A model generated the notes under the pieces. That model was not told the origin of the DNA. It ran no database searches and saw only the letters and a program-made list of their open reading frames with translations. A stretch of 22,769 nucleotides of DNA from an uncultured Kiloniellales bacterium (GTDB taxonomy: Bacteria > Pseudomonadota > Alphaproteobacteria > Kiloniellales > JAKSDN01), in the NCBI GenBank assembly GCA_947259625.1, contig CAMYMY010000025.1:1-22769 (forward strand), given 5' to 3'. This document shows, one piece after another, positions 15,117 to 22,769 of this stretch (the first letter of the stretch is position 1; every line of letters starts with the position of its first letter). Made by a program: the position numbers and the translations under genes.

Positions 15117-16493
15117 ATGGCCAGCTATGACTACGACCTCTTTGTGATCGGCGGCGGCTCCGGCGGGGTGCGCGGCGCGCGCATGGCGGCGGCCGCCGGC
15201 GCGCGGGTCGCCGTCGCCGAGGAGTACCGCTACGGCGGCACCTGTGTGATCCGCGGCTGCGTGCCCAAGAAGCTGCTGGTCTACGCCAGCCATTTCCACG
15301 AGGACTTCGCCGATGCCGCCGGCTTCGGCTGGTCGCTCGGTGCGGCGGGGTTCGACTGGCCCGCGCTGATCGCCGCGAAGGACCGCGAGATCGGCCGCCT
15401 GGAAGGGATCTACGAGCGGCTGCTCACCGAGGCCGGGGTGACGGCCCTGCGCGGCCACGCCCGGCTGCTCGACGACCACACGCTAGAGGTCGGCGACCGG
15501 AAGGTCTCGGCCGAGACGGTCCTGATCGCCACCGGCGGCCACCCGGTCTTTCCGCCGGGCCGCGGCTGGGAGCACGCGATCTCGTCCAACGAGGCCTTCC
15601 ACTTGGAGCGTTTGCCCAAACGGGTCCTGGTCTACGGCGGCGGCTACATCGCGGTCGAGTTCGCCGGCATCTTCAACGGCCTGGGCGCCCGGGTGACCCA
15701 GGTCTACCGGGGCCCGCAGATCCTGCGCGGCTTCGACGACGACGTCCGCGACACCCTGGCCGGCGAGTTGGTCAAGAAGGGAATCGCGCTTCAGGTCGAA
15801 ACGACGATCGACCGGATCGAGAAGACGGCGCAGGGCCTCGCCGTCCACCTGTCCGACGGCGAAACGGTCGAGACCGACCTGCTTCTGGCCGCGACCGGAC
15901 GCCGGCCGAACACGGGGAACCTGGGCCTGGACGCCGCCGGGGTCGAGCTGGACGACCGGGGCGCGGTCAAGGTGGACACCTTCTCGCGCTCGAGCCGACC
16001 CAACATCTACGCCGTCGGCGATGTGACCGACCGGATCGCGCTAACGCCGGTGGCGATCCAGGAGGCCATGGCCTTCGTCGACACGGTCTACCGGGGCCGG
16101 CCGCGCCCCATGGACCACGAGAACGTGCCCTCTGCGGTGTTCAGCCAGCCACCGGTCGCCACGGTCGGCCTGACCGAGGTCGAGGCGGGCGCGCGCCATG
16201 GCGCGCTCGACGTCTACCGCTCGACTTTCCGGCCCATGAAGCACACGCTCTCGGGCCGGGACGAGAAGACCATGGTCAAGCTGATCGTCGAGCGCGCCGG
16301 CCAAAAGGTGGTCGGCGCCCACATGGTCGGCCTCGACGCGCCCGAGATCATCCAGGGCGTTGCGATCGCGATCAAGGCCGGTGCCACCAAGGCCGACTTC
16401 GACGCCACCGTGGGCATCCACCCGACCGCCGCCGAGGAGTTCGTCACCCTGCGCGAGCCGGTCGCCGCGGCAAAGGAGAAGGCCGCGGAGTAG
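15117..16493 (+). CDS. gor: Glutathione-disulfide reductase
   Basis: A 458-aa FAD flavoenzyme that reduces glutathione disulfide with NADPH in the cytoplasm. The FAD loop is GGGSGGVRGAR (residues 12-22), and the redox pair is Cys43/Cys48 in GGTCVIRGCVPKK, the glutathione reductase form of the motif. The NADPH site GGGYIAVEFAG is followed by QVYRGPQILRGFD, whose two arginines match the phosphate-binding arginines of NADPH-dependent enzymes. The second FAD motif is YAVGDVTD, and the C-terminal base pair is His435/Glu440 in GIHPTAAEEF. The start is placed at ATG 15117 because MASYDYDLFVIG matches the usual N-terminus; an in-frame GTG at 15105 is possible. The class II DAHP synthase gene follows after 156 bp. 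Confidence 0.95.
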   Translation: MASYDYDLFVIGGGSGGVRGARMAAAAGARVAVAEEYRYGGTCVIRGCVPKKLLVYASHFHEDFADAAGFGWSLGAAGFDWPALIAAKDREIGRLEGIYERLLTEAGVTALRGHARLLDDHTLEVGDRKVSAETVLIATGGHPVFPPGRGWEHAISSNEAFHLERLPKRVLVYGGGYIAVEFAGIFNGLGARVTQVYRGPQILRGFDDDVRDTLAGELVKKGIALQVETTIDRIEKTAQGLAVHLSDGETVETDLLLAATGRRPNTGNLGLDAAGVELDDRGAVKVDTFSRSSRPNIYAVGDVTDRIALTPVAIQEAMAFVDTVYRGRPRPMDHENVPSAVFSQPPVATVGLTEVEAGARHGALDVYRSTFRPMKHTLSGRDEKTMVKLIVERAGQKVVGAHMVGLDAPEIIQGVAIAIKAGATKADFDATVGIHPTAAEEFVTLREPVAAAKEKAAE

Positions 16494-16649
16494 GGTGTCT
16501 CGCGGTAGTTCAAGGCGTTAACCCTGATCTGTGGCCTCGGTGCTGACGCCAAGTCAGGCGGGCCTTTTCCTGTGGAAAACTTGGGCCGGGACCGGTAAAA
16601 CCCTGTCTCCCCCAAGCGTTGGGCGAACAAAAAGGGATCGAGGTCCGAT

Positions 16650-18001
16650 ATGACCGCCAAGTGGACGCCGGACAGCTGGCGCGGCAAGCCGGTCCAACAG
16701 GTGCCGGACTATCCGGACCAGGAGGCGCTCGGCCGGGTCGAAGCGAGCCTCGCCGAGTTCCCGCCGCTGGTCTTTGCCGGCGAGGCCCGGCGCCTCGAGC
16801 AGCAGCTGGCCACGGTGGCCGAGGGCCAGGCCTTCCTGCTGCAGGGCGGCGATTGCGCCGAGAGCTTCGCGGAATTCCACGCGAACAACATCCGCGACAC
16901 CTTCCGGGTGCTGCTGCAGATGGCCGTGGTGCTGACATTCGGCGCGGCCTGCCCGGTGGTCAAGGTCGGCCGCATGGCCGGCCAGTTTGCCAAGCCGCGC
17001 TCGGCGCCCACCGAGGTCCAGGACGGGGTCGAGCTGCCGAGCTATCGCGGCGACATCGTCAACGGCATCGAGTTCGACGCCGCGGCCCGCGTGCCGGACC
17101 CCGAGCGCCTGCTTCGTGCCTACAACCAGGCGGCGGCCACGCTCAACCTGCTGCGCGCCTTCGCCCAGGGTGGCCTCGCCGACCTGCACAAGGTCCACCG
17201 CTGGAACCTGGAGTTTGTCGCCGGCAGCCCCCAGGGCGCCCGCTATGAGGAGCTGGCCGCGCGCATCGAGGAGGCCCTCGACTTCATGGCCGCCTGCGGG
17301 GTCAGCCCCGACAAGGTGTCCCAGCTGCGCGAGACCGACTTCTTCACCGCCCACGAGGCGCTGCTGCCCAACTACGAGCAGGCGCTGACCCGCGTCGACA
17401 GTGGATCGGCGACCGCACGCGCCAGATCGACGACGCCCACGTCGAGTTCCTACGCGGCGTCAACAACCCGATCGGCATGAAGTGCGGGCCGACGCTCGAG
17501 CCGGACGACCTGTTGCGCCTGATCGACGTGCTGAACCCGGAGAACAGGCCCGGACGCCTTACGCTGATCGCCCGCATGGGCGCGGAGCGGGTCGAGGCCG
17601 AGCTGCCGCCGCTGGTGCGCGCGGTCCAGCGCGCTGGGCGCAAGGTGGTCTGGGCCTGCGACCCCATGCACGGCAACACGATCAAGTCGTCGAACGGCTT
17701 CAAGACCCGGCCCTTCGACCGAATCCTGGCCGAGGTCAAGGGCTTCTTCGCCGTGCATCTGGCCGAGGGCAGCTATGGCGGCGGCGTGCACTTCGAGATG
17801 ACCGGCCAGGATGTCACCGAGTGCATCGGCGGCGCCCAGGCGATCGGCGAGGACCGGCTCGGCGACCGCTACCACACACACTGCGATCCGCGGCTGAACG
17901 CCAGCCAGGCCTTGGAGCTCGCCTTCCTGATCGCCGAGCACCTCAAGGCCGAGCGCCTGGCCCGGGGCACCGGTCCGCGGCGGGTGGCGGCGGCGTCCTA
18001 G
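16650..18001 (+). pseudogene. aroG: Class II 3-deoxy-7-phosphoheptulonate (DAHP) synthase, frameshifted by an apparent 40-nt deletion
   Basis: Class II DAHP synthase joins phosphoenolpyruvate and erythrose-4-phosphate, the entry step to the shikimate pathway. The first frame (from ATG 16650, with GAGG upstream) reads normally through LLQGGDCAES (64-72), VGRMAGQFAKPRS and DLHKVHRWNLEF to NYEQALTRVDS at residue 251. The second frame resumes at WIGDRTRQ (Trp codon 17402) and runs through FLRGVNNPIGMKCGP, CDPMHGNTIKS, GGVHFEMTGQDVTECIGG and HTHCDPRLNASQ to the stop at 18001. Family members have 14 residues (42 nt, usually STTGxxYDxSAHxx) between that Asp and Trp; only 2 nt remain, so 40 nt are missing and the frame is lost. 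As read, only a truncated N-terminal product can be made. Real deletion or assembly error cannot be told apart here. Confidence 0.9.
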
Positions 18002-18029
18002 GTCCGGGCCCGGCCGGCCATTCGCATCG

Positions 18030-19844
18030 TTATCGCGCGGGTTTGCGAACGAGCCTTCGATCGTCGGGGTAGGTGCGTATCCACGGCACCTTTCCGTTCC
18101 TCAGGTCGCGCTGGATGCCCTCCCAGTAGTCGGTGGTCAGCAGGTCGCCGTGAACCTCGCGGAACAGGCGGCGCAGGGAGCGGTCGTGAATCCGAAGGCC
18201 CGCCTCGATCTCCTCCGGCAGGAAGACGATCCCGTCCTCGAAAAACCAGTCCGGAATGTCCTCCTCGCCGTCGACCCGGTCCGTGTTGGTGCGGATCTTG
18301 ACCTCCGTGAAGGGCTCCAGGGCGTCGTAGTCGAAGAGATAGACCTTGAGGAACTTGCTGACGCCGTAGTTCCGACCGTCGAGGTCCTTGTTGAAGATAT
18401 TCGCAGCCGCGTTGTTCTTGATGCAATGGCCCAGGTTGATGACCGCCGTTTCCGACTCGACGCGGGACGCGGTCTCGAGGAAGACGGGCAAGGGCGTCAT
18501 CCTGCGCTGCACGATGAGGTGCTTGAAGATGACGTCGCGGCCCTGCAGGGACACGCTTTCGCTCACCTCCGACAGGAGTTCCTCCAGCAGAGAGGCCTTG
18601 AACCAGTACTTATCCAGCTTGAGGTTGTAGTAGATGATGTTGTCCAACATGCTCCCGGTGCGGTTGATCTCGTGCACCTGTCCGTATTTTCTCCAGACCG
18701 AGTCGACCCCTTCGAATTCCCCCCACTTGTATTCGGCGGTCGGCTTGTCGCGAATCACCTTGAGGACATAAGCGGAGGAAGGGGAGGAAAACCCGATCGC
18801 GACCGTGCCGCGGAAGCCGACCGCCGTTTCGAAGACCTGCTTCGTCGTGGCCAGCTCGGCTTCCAGATCGCTCATCACGGCCACCTTGCCGACGTGATTG
18901 AAGCCGATCGTCGAGTAATGCAATCCCAGGGGCCGCGTGGGCATGATGCTGTGAAGAAAGGCCGAGAGCTCGTGGTAGCGAGTGTTGGTGACGTGAAAAT
19001 TGGCCAAGGTCGAGCTGAAGATATTGTGGGTATCGGCCTCCGTGTTCAAGACGGCATCGACATAGATACCCTCGACGTCGTTGAGCAGGGCGATCACGAA
19101 GGGGAAGAGCATCGAATCCCCCAGCACGATACGTCCCAGAAGATAGGCGCCCCGGTTACGAAAGAAGCCCGCGTCTATCATCTGGATGGTCCGAATGGCG
19201 TCCGACAGCCGGCCGTCGAGGCCGAGAAGACCGTTGATACGCCGCGCGACCAGAGCCGCGTCTTCGGCCGCGTCGCGAAAAGGCGCCGAGAAACCGGGTA
19301 TCGTCAGGATTTCGGCGACCGTTTTGGGCAGGACCTCGGCCCCGCCGGGAAAGTCGCGGTGGATCGGCGCGCGCAGGTCGCGCACTGCGTCGCCGCCCTC
19401 GCCGAAAGAATAGGTCACGGGCGTCCATTCGCCTTGGTAGATGATGCGTCGCACCGAATGGATGTAGGCGAAGGCGAGGTCGGCCTCGTACCTGTCCTCG
19501 ATCAAGCTCAGGTAGCGCTCCTCGACCTGCCGCCAGAGCGACTCTTCACGGATCATCTGGGGGAAGGCCGCGGCCAGGCGCCGGCCGAGGTCGTTGACGC
19601 TGTGGCGGTACAAGGACAGGCGTTTCCGGCTCAGATTCAGCGATGCCGAAGGGTCCCGGTCTTCGAATGCCTGCTGGGCGAGCCAGGGGATCTGCCGGGA
19701 GTCGACGTAGTAGTCGTCGAAGTCCTGCAGTACGAGCTCCGCCGTCAGCCGGGCCTTTTCGGCCTCTGTTTCGGCCCGCGCGATCAGGCACGCCGGGTCG
19801 GTCGTTTCGCTGGACCGGCTGCTGGCGCGCTTTGCGAAAGTCAT
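18030..19844 (-). CDS. aceK: Isocitrate dehydrogenase kinase/phosphatase
   Basis: A 604-aa bifunctional enzyme that phosphorylates and dephosphorylates isocitrate dehydrogenase, switching carbon between the TCA cycle and the glyoxylate shunt. The C-terminal kinase half aligns with E. coli AceK: a GFRGTVAIGF nucleotide loop (343-352), Lys362 in VLKVIRD, RTGSMLDN (395-402), the catalytic Asp487 in AAANIFNKDLDGRNYGV, and the DFG-like FDYD (504-507). The N-terminal half is the family's regulatory domain (YYVDSRQIPWLAQQAF, LGRIVLGDSMLPF-like stretch near 236-249). Length is slightly above the E. coli protein (about 580 aa). ATG 19844 is chosen with GGAGG upstream; a GTG eight codons earlier is possible. 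No isocitrate lyase, malate synthase or icd gene is in the window. It converges on the broken DAHP synthase gene (28 bp between stops). Confidence 0.93.
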   Translation of the reverse strand: MTFAKRASSRSSETTDPACLIARAETEAEKARLTAELVLQDFDDYYVDSRQIPWLAQQAFEDRDPSASLNLSRKRLSLYRHSVNDLGRRLAAAFPQMIREESLWRQVEERYLSLIEDRYEADLAFAYIHSVRRIIYQGEWTPVTYSFGEGGDAVRDLRAPIHRDFPGGAEVLPKTVAEILTIPGFSAPFRDAAEDAALVARRINGLLGLDGRLSDAIRTIQMIDAGFFRNRGAYLLGRIVLGDSMLFPFVIALLNDVEGIYVDAVLNTEADTHNIFSSTLANFHVTNTRYHELSAFLHSIMPTRPLGLHYSTIGFNHVGKVAVMSDLEAELATTKQVFETAVGFRGTVAIGFSSPSSAYVLKVIRDKPTAEYKWGEFEGVDSVWRKYGQVHEINRTGSMLDNIIYYNLKLDKYWFKASLLEELLSEVSESVSLQGRDVIFKHLIVQRRMTPLPVFLETASRVESETAVINLGHCIKNNAAANIFNKDLDGRNYGVSKFLKVYLFDYDALEPFTEVKIRTNTDRVDGEEDIPDWFFEDGIVFLPEEIEAGLRIHDRSLRRLFREVHGDLLTTDYWEGIQRDLRNGKVPWIRTYPDDRRLVRKPAR

Positions 19845-20052
19845 CGTCCCCGCCCCTCCTGCCCGCACGGCTCCTCCGATCCCACCACCTTCGGCAATCG
19901 GGCGAGCGTGTCAAGACCGGGCCCAGCTCGCGCGACTCTTGGCCTCGCGGGTCTATCGCGTTAAGAATTATGGCGCCTCGGGCCCCCGACGGGTTCCCGA
20001 CCGGCCCCGAGGGCGGAGGGCGCCGGCGGTGGGCCCGCAGCGGGAGCATGAG

Positions 20053-21228
20053 ATGTCGGTCAAGCCATTGAAGACGATCAAGCCGCAGCGAGAGCCGGCG
20101 GCAGCCCAATGGCCGGTCGAGGAGGCGGACATCGCCGCCTGGACCGACCACTACTTCAAGCGCACCAAGCAGGTCGTCGGTCACTTCGGCGATCACGACG
20201 TGACCTACGCGGTCTTCCTGCGCCGGCCGGTGGTCTCGGCGCCGCGGATCGCCATCGACTGGTTGAAGGGCATGGCGGCGCGGCGCGGCGCGCGTGTCGA
20301 GATCGACCTGCGCTATGACGAGGGCCGCTGGGTCGGCGCGGGCGAGCCGCTGCTCTACGTCACCGGGCCGCTCCATCACCTGGTCGACTTGGAGACCCTG
20401 TTGCTGCAGAAGTTGGGGCCGGCCTGCGTCGCGGCCTACAATGCCTACACCATGTGCGCCGACTTGCCCAAGGTCGCGTTCCTGGCCATGGACGCGCGCC
20501 ACTGCGGCGGCACCGAGATGGCCGAGCTGATGGCCTATGCCGCCTCGGTCGGCTCGGCGCGGGCCCAGCGCAAGGTGGGCGCGGTGGGCTTTACCGGCAA
20601 CGCGACCGACGCGACTGCGCATTACTTCGGGGCCGAGAACGGCAAGGGCACTATGCCGCATGCGCTGATCGGCTACGCGGGCTCCACCCTCAGGGCGGCC
20701 GAGATGTACGACGAGTGCTTCCCGGACGAGCCCATGACCGTGCTGGTCGACTTCTTCGCCCGCGAGGTGACCGATTCACTGACCGTTTGCCGGCGCTTCC
20801 CCTGCCGCGCCGCCGAGGGCCGGCTCGCCATGCGTGTCGACACGCCCGGCAGCCGCTTCGTCGAGGGCCTCGATCCGGCCGCCTCCTATGCGGCGCTCGA
20901 GCGCCACGTGCCGGACGCGGTGCGCGGCTACCGCAATGAGGCAGAGCTGCGCTATCTGGTCGGTCCCGGGGTTTCGGCGGCGGCCATCTGGCACCTGCGC
21001 GAGGCGCTCGACCGCGAGGGTTTCGACAAGGTCGGGATCGTCGCCTCTTCCGGCTTCAACCCGGCGAAATGCAAGCTCATGGCCGAGGCCAAGGCGCCGA
21101 TCGACGTGATCGGCACGGGCTCCTACCTGCCCGATTTGTGGTCCGAAACATATGCCACGGCCGACATCGTCGAGTACGACGGCCAGCCCCGCGTCAAGGT
21201 CGGCCGCGAGTTCCTGCTCAGGAAGTAA
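20053..21228 (+). CDS. pncB: Nicotinate phosphoribosyltransferase
   Basis: A 391-aa enzyme of the nicotinate phosphoribosyltransferase family, which makes nicotinate mononucleotide from nicotinate and PRPP in NAD salvage. Supporting features are the N-terminal WTDHYFKRTKQVV block, the central LLQKLGPACVAAYNAY and ARHCGGTEMAELMAY stretches, FTGNATDATAHYFG, and the C-terminal phosphate-binding end GTGSYLPDLWSETYATADIVEYDG followed by RVKVGREFL (read as two adjoining motifs). Length fits the short, archaeal-like NAPRTase subgroup (about 390 aa). ATG 20053 is preceded by GGGAG at 6 bases. The gene is divergent from aceK with 208 bp between starts. The next gene starts 105 bp downstream. Confidence 0.82.
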   Translation: MSVKPLKTIKPQREPAAAQWPVEEADIAAWTDHYFKRTKQVVGHFGDHDVTYAVFLRRPVVSAPRIAIDWLKGMAARRGARVEIDLRYDEGRWVGAGEPLLYVTGPLHHLVDLETLLLQKLGPACVAAYNAYTMCADLPKVAFLAMDARHCGGTEMAELMAYAASVGSARAQRKVGAVGFTGNATDATAHYFGAENGKGTMPHALIGYAGSTLRAAEMYDECFPDEPMTVLVDFFAREVTDSLTVCRRFPCRAAEGRLAMRVDTPGSRFVEGLDPAASYAALERHVPDAVRGYRNEAELRYLVGPGVSAAAIWHLREALDREGFDKVGIVASSGFNPAKCKLMAEAKAPIDVIGTGSYLPDLWSETYATADIVEYDGQPRVKVGREFLLRK

Positions 21229-21333
21229 GCGCGGGCAACCTGTCAGTTAACCTCTCCTTGTGGATTGTATCCCATCATGGGTTTGCACCACCAGGGGACC
21301 CGCCGCTGTGCAGGCGATAGGAGAGCGAGCGTC

Positions 21334-21648
21334 ATGATCACCTCCACACTCGAAATCGTGCCGGGCCGGACCATTACCCAGCACCTCGGCATCGTCCAGG
21401 GCAGCACGGTGCGCGCCAAGAACATCGGCCGGGATATCGCCGCGAGCCTCAAGAACATCGTCGGCGGCGAGCTCAAGGGGTACAGCGAGCTCCTGGGCGA
21501 GTCCCGCAGGGAGGCCTTCGAGCGGATGGTCCAGCAGGCTGAGGCCAAGGGCGCGAACGCCGTGCTCAACGTCCGCTTCACCACCTCGTCGGTGGCGCAG
21601 GGTGCGTCCGAGATTCTCGCCTACGGCAGCGCCGTCGTGGTCGAGTGA
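21334..21648 (+). CDS. YbjQ-family (UPF0145, heavy-metal-binding domain) protein
   Basis: A 104-aa protein spanning one YbjQ/UPF0145 domain: ITSTLEIVPGRTITQHLGIVQG at the start (written here as two strands), the RAKNIGRDIAASLKNIVGGE helix, then AKGANAVLNVRF and ILAYGSAVVV. This small fold forms ring-shaped oligomers in known structures; its function is not established despite the heavy-metal-binding label. ATG 21334 is chosen because GGAGAG lies upstream and the family's N-terminus starts here. A second YbjQ gene starts 7 bp after the stop, and an M48 peptidase gene follows, so the three probably form one operon. Confidence 0.88.
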   Translation: MITSTLEIVPGRTITQHLGIVQGSTVRAKNIGRDIAASLKNIVGGELKGYSELLGESRREAFERMVQQAEAKGANAVLNVRFTTSSVAQGASEILAYGSAVVVE

Positions 21649-21655
21649 CCGGTCC

Positions 21656-22117
21656 ATGGAATACCTGACCGAAACCTGGCAGATCCTGCTCGTCGTCTTG
21701 CTGCTGATGCTGGGCTACGGCTTCGGCCGGCTGGCCGAGCGGCGTCACTATCGCTCGATCCTCCGGCGCGAGGAGGCGCTCGGCGACCTGATCGTCGTCT
21801 GTAGCAAGACACTGCCGGAAGCGGCCGGCGCGCCCGCCACGCGCCTCGTCATGGGCAGCGTGGTCGTCTCGGTCGACTACTTCAAGCGCTTCGTCGCGCA
21901 CCTGCGCATGCTCTTCGGCGGCCGGGTGCACACCTACGAAAGCCTCGTGGACCGGGCGCGGCGCGAAGCGCTACTGCGTATGCAGGCCGAGGCCAAGGCC
22001 CTGGGCGCCACCATGATCTTCAACGCGCGGTTCGAAACCAGTTCGATTTCCAAGGGCCAGGACAAGAGCGTAGGATCGGTCGAGGTGCTGGCCTATGGAA
22101 CGGCGGTGATCCCCTGA
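21656..22117 (+). CDS. Membrane-anchored YbjQ-family protein
   Basis: A 153-aa protein: one N-terminal membrane span (about residues 8-25), a short basic linker, then a diverged YbjQ domain from about residue 45. The recognisable core is the SVDYFKRFVAHLRMLFGGRVHTYE region, the AKALGATMIFNARFETSS block and the final VEVLAYGTAVIP strand, parallel to the preceding gene product. The N-terminus with few preceding positive charges and RLAERRHYRSILRR after the span predicts that the domain stays in the cytoplasm. It starts 7 bp after its paralogue and 25 bp before the M48 gene, so it likely acts with both. The paralogue pair (one soluble, one anchored) may form mixed rings at the membrane (inference). 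Confidence 0.85.
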   Translation: MEYLTETWQILLVVLLLMLGYGFGRLAERRHYRSILRREEALGDLIVVCSKTLPEAAGAPATRLVMGSVVVSVDYFKRFVAHLRMLFGGRVHTYESLVDRARREALLRMQAEAKALGATMIFNARFETSSISKGQDKSVGSVEVLAYGTAVIP

Positions 22118-22142
22118 CGGCGGTCGCTCCGCGGGGTCTCGG

Positions 22143-22769
22143 ATGAAGTTCAAGAACGTCAAGGTGCCGGAAGGCATCAACGTCAGCCGCCACAGCCCGC
22201 TCGCCGAGTTCTTCATTCTGTCGGGCGGCGTCGTGGTGGTCTTCGGCGGACTGGCGATTGCCGCCCTTCTGCTCGGCGCGGCGCTCGCCCGCCACATGCC
22301 GGTCTCCTGGGAGAATGCGCTGGCTTCCGCGGTCCTGGACGACGCGGCCCTGCCCTTGGATCCCGGCGACGAGGAGGCCGCGGCCGCGCTGCAGGCCTTG
22401 GCCGACCGGCTCGCCGCACGGATCGACCTGCCGGAGGGCCTGGGCGTCACCGTCCATTACCTGGAGGACGACCAGGTCAACGCCTTCGCCACCCTGGGCG
22501 GGCATGTCTTCTTCTTCCGCGGGCTGCTGCAGCGCATGCCCGACGAGAACGCGCTGGCCATGGTCATGGCCCACGAGATCGCCCACGTCGCCAACCGCGA
22601 CCCGGCCGCCGCGCTGGGCGGGACGCTGCTGCTGCAGTTGGTCCTGGCGGTCGTGCTGAACAACGCGCCGGAGTCTCTGGAAGGGCTGATCTACGGTCCC
22701 AACGCTCTGCTCCTGAGCGACTTCAGCCGCGATGCGGAGCGCCTGGCCGACCGCGATGCCTTGGCCGCG
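22143..22769 (+). CDS. M48 family metallopeptidase, partial (cut by window end)
   Basis: The open frame runs from ATG 22143 to the last base of the window (209 residues seen). One membrane span lies at about residues 25-48. The zinc protease motif is HEIAHV (His144, Glu145, His148), and the third ligand is Glu199 in SRDAERLADRDAL, spaced as in the M48 (Ste24/HtpX/BepA-like) family. The segment VHYLEDDQVNAFATLGGHVFFFRGLL upstream of the motif (written here only as a landmark around 105-129) is typical of M48 peptidases. A second hydrophobic stretch, about 160-173, follows the motif. It is the last visible gene of the YbjQ-YbjQ-M48 cluster; its role is likely membrane or envelope protein quality control (inference). 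The C-terminus is outside the window. Confidence 0.9.
   Translation, partial: MKFKNVKVPEGINVSRHSPLAEFFILSGGVVVVFGGLAIAALLLGAALARHMPVSWENALASAVLDDAALPLDPGDEEAAAALQALADRLAARIDLPEGLGVTVHYLEDDQVNAFATLGGHVFFFRGLLQRMPDENALAMVMAHEIAHVANRDPAAALGGTLLLQLVLAVVLNNAPESLEGLIYGPNALLLSDFSRDAERLADRDALAA

Noticed and set aside
16543..16557. CTGAC-GCCAA-GTCAG stem after gor as a terminator.
   Set aside because: The stem is only 5 bp, and the following GGCCTTTTCC is interrupted; too weak to call.
18150..19964. Plus-strand open frame of 604 codons opposite aceK.
   Set aside because: The encoded sequence has no recognisable domain, while the minus strand gives full-length AceK. The similar length is a by-product of overlap.
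19939..19967. TTGGCC/TAAGAA as the pncB promoter.
   Set aside because: Match to consensus is poor at both hexamers; not better than chance in this spacer.

Overview
The window looks like an alphaproteobacterial chromosome, most like a Rhodospirillales/Kiloniellales-type genome. The evidence is a base composition of roughly two-thirds G+C by eye, tightly packed genes, a class II (AroA-II) DAHP synthase next to a GR-type glutathione reductase, and the style of the housekeeping proteins. No RNA genes, insertion sequences or CRISPR arrays were seen. The taxon is an inference from gene content only.

Layout. (1) 1-1523: the 3' part of glmS. Its glutaminase domain is broken by an in-frame amber codon, while the isomerase half is intact. 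(2) 1533-2363, minus strand: a class 3 lipase-like hydrolase, divergent from (3) 2527-4017, a GabD-type succinate-semialdehyde dehydrogenase. A perfect inverted repeat lies in the divergent promoter region. (4) 4076-6396: an overlapping ABC-2 type ATPase and permease pair, ending in a good hairpin terminator. (5) 6501-10600, minus strand: a translationally coupled signalling pair. A membrane sensor histidine kinase is followed by a protein with three receiver domains and a kinase-like core whose phospho-accepting histidine is replaced by glutamate.

(6) 10601-15116 is looser, with AT-rich spacers and small or exported proteins: an 86-aa double-CxxC protein, an exported protein with two PilJ-N-like repeats, an exported TPR protein, an exported Tll0287-like (DUF3365) c-type heme protein and a 66-aa cysteine-rich protein. 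Two of these genes share an upstream AT-rich motif. This stretch and the kinase pair are the most accessory-looking part of the window, and could form a redox or small-molecule sensing neighbourhood (inference).

(7) 15117-18001: glutathione reductase, then a class II DAHP synthase gene frameshifted by an apparent 40-nt deletion. (8) 18030-19844, minus strand: isocitrate dehydrogenase kinase/phosphatase aceK. (9) 20053-21228: nicotinate phosphoribosyltransferase. (10) 21334-22769: two YbjQ-family proteins followed by an M48 metallopeptidase cut by the window edge, probably one operon.

The most striking observations are the two disrupted core-metabolism genes (glmS and DAHP synthase), the histidine-less triple-receiver kinase with a 39-bp tandem repeat in its linker, and the paired regulatory motif upstream of the two exported sensor-like proteins. 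Nothing here amounts to a clearly new multi-gene system. The kinase pair plus exported heme and PilJ-N proteins is the best candidate to examine.
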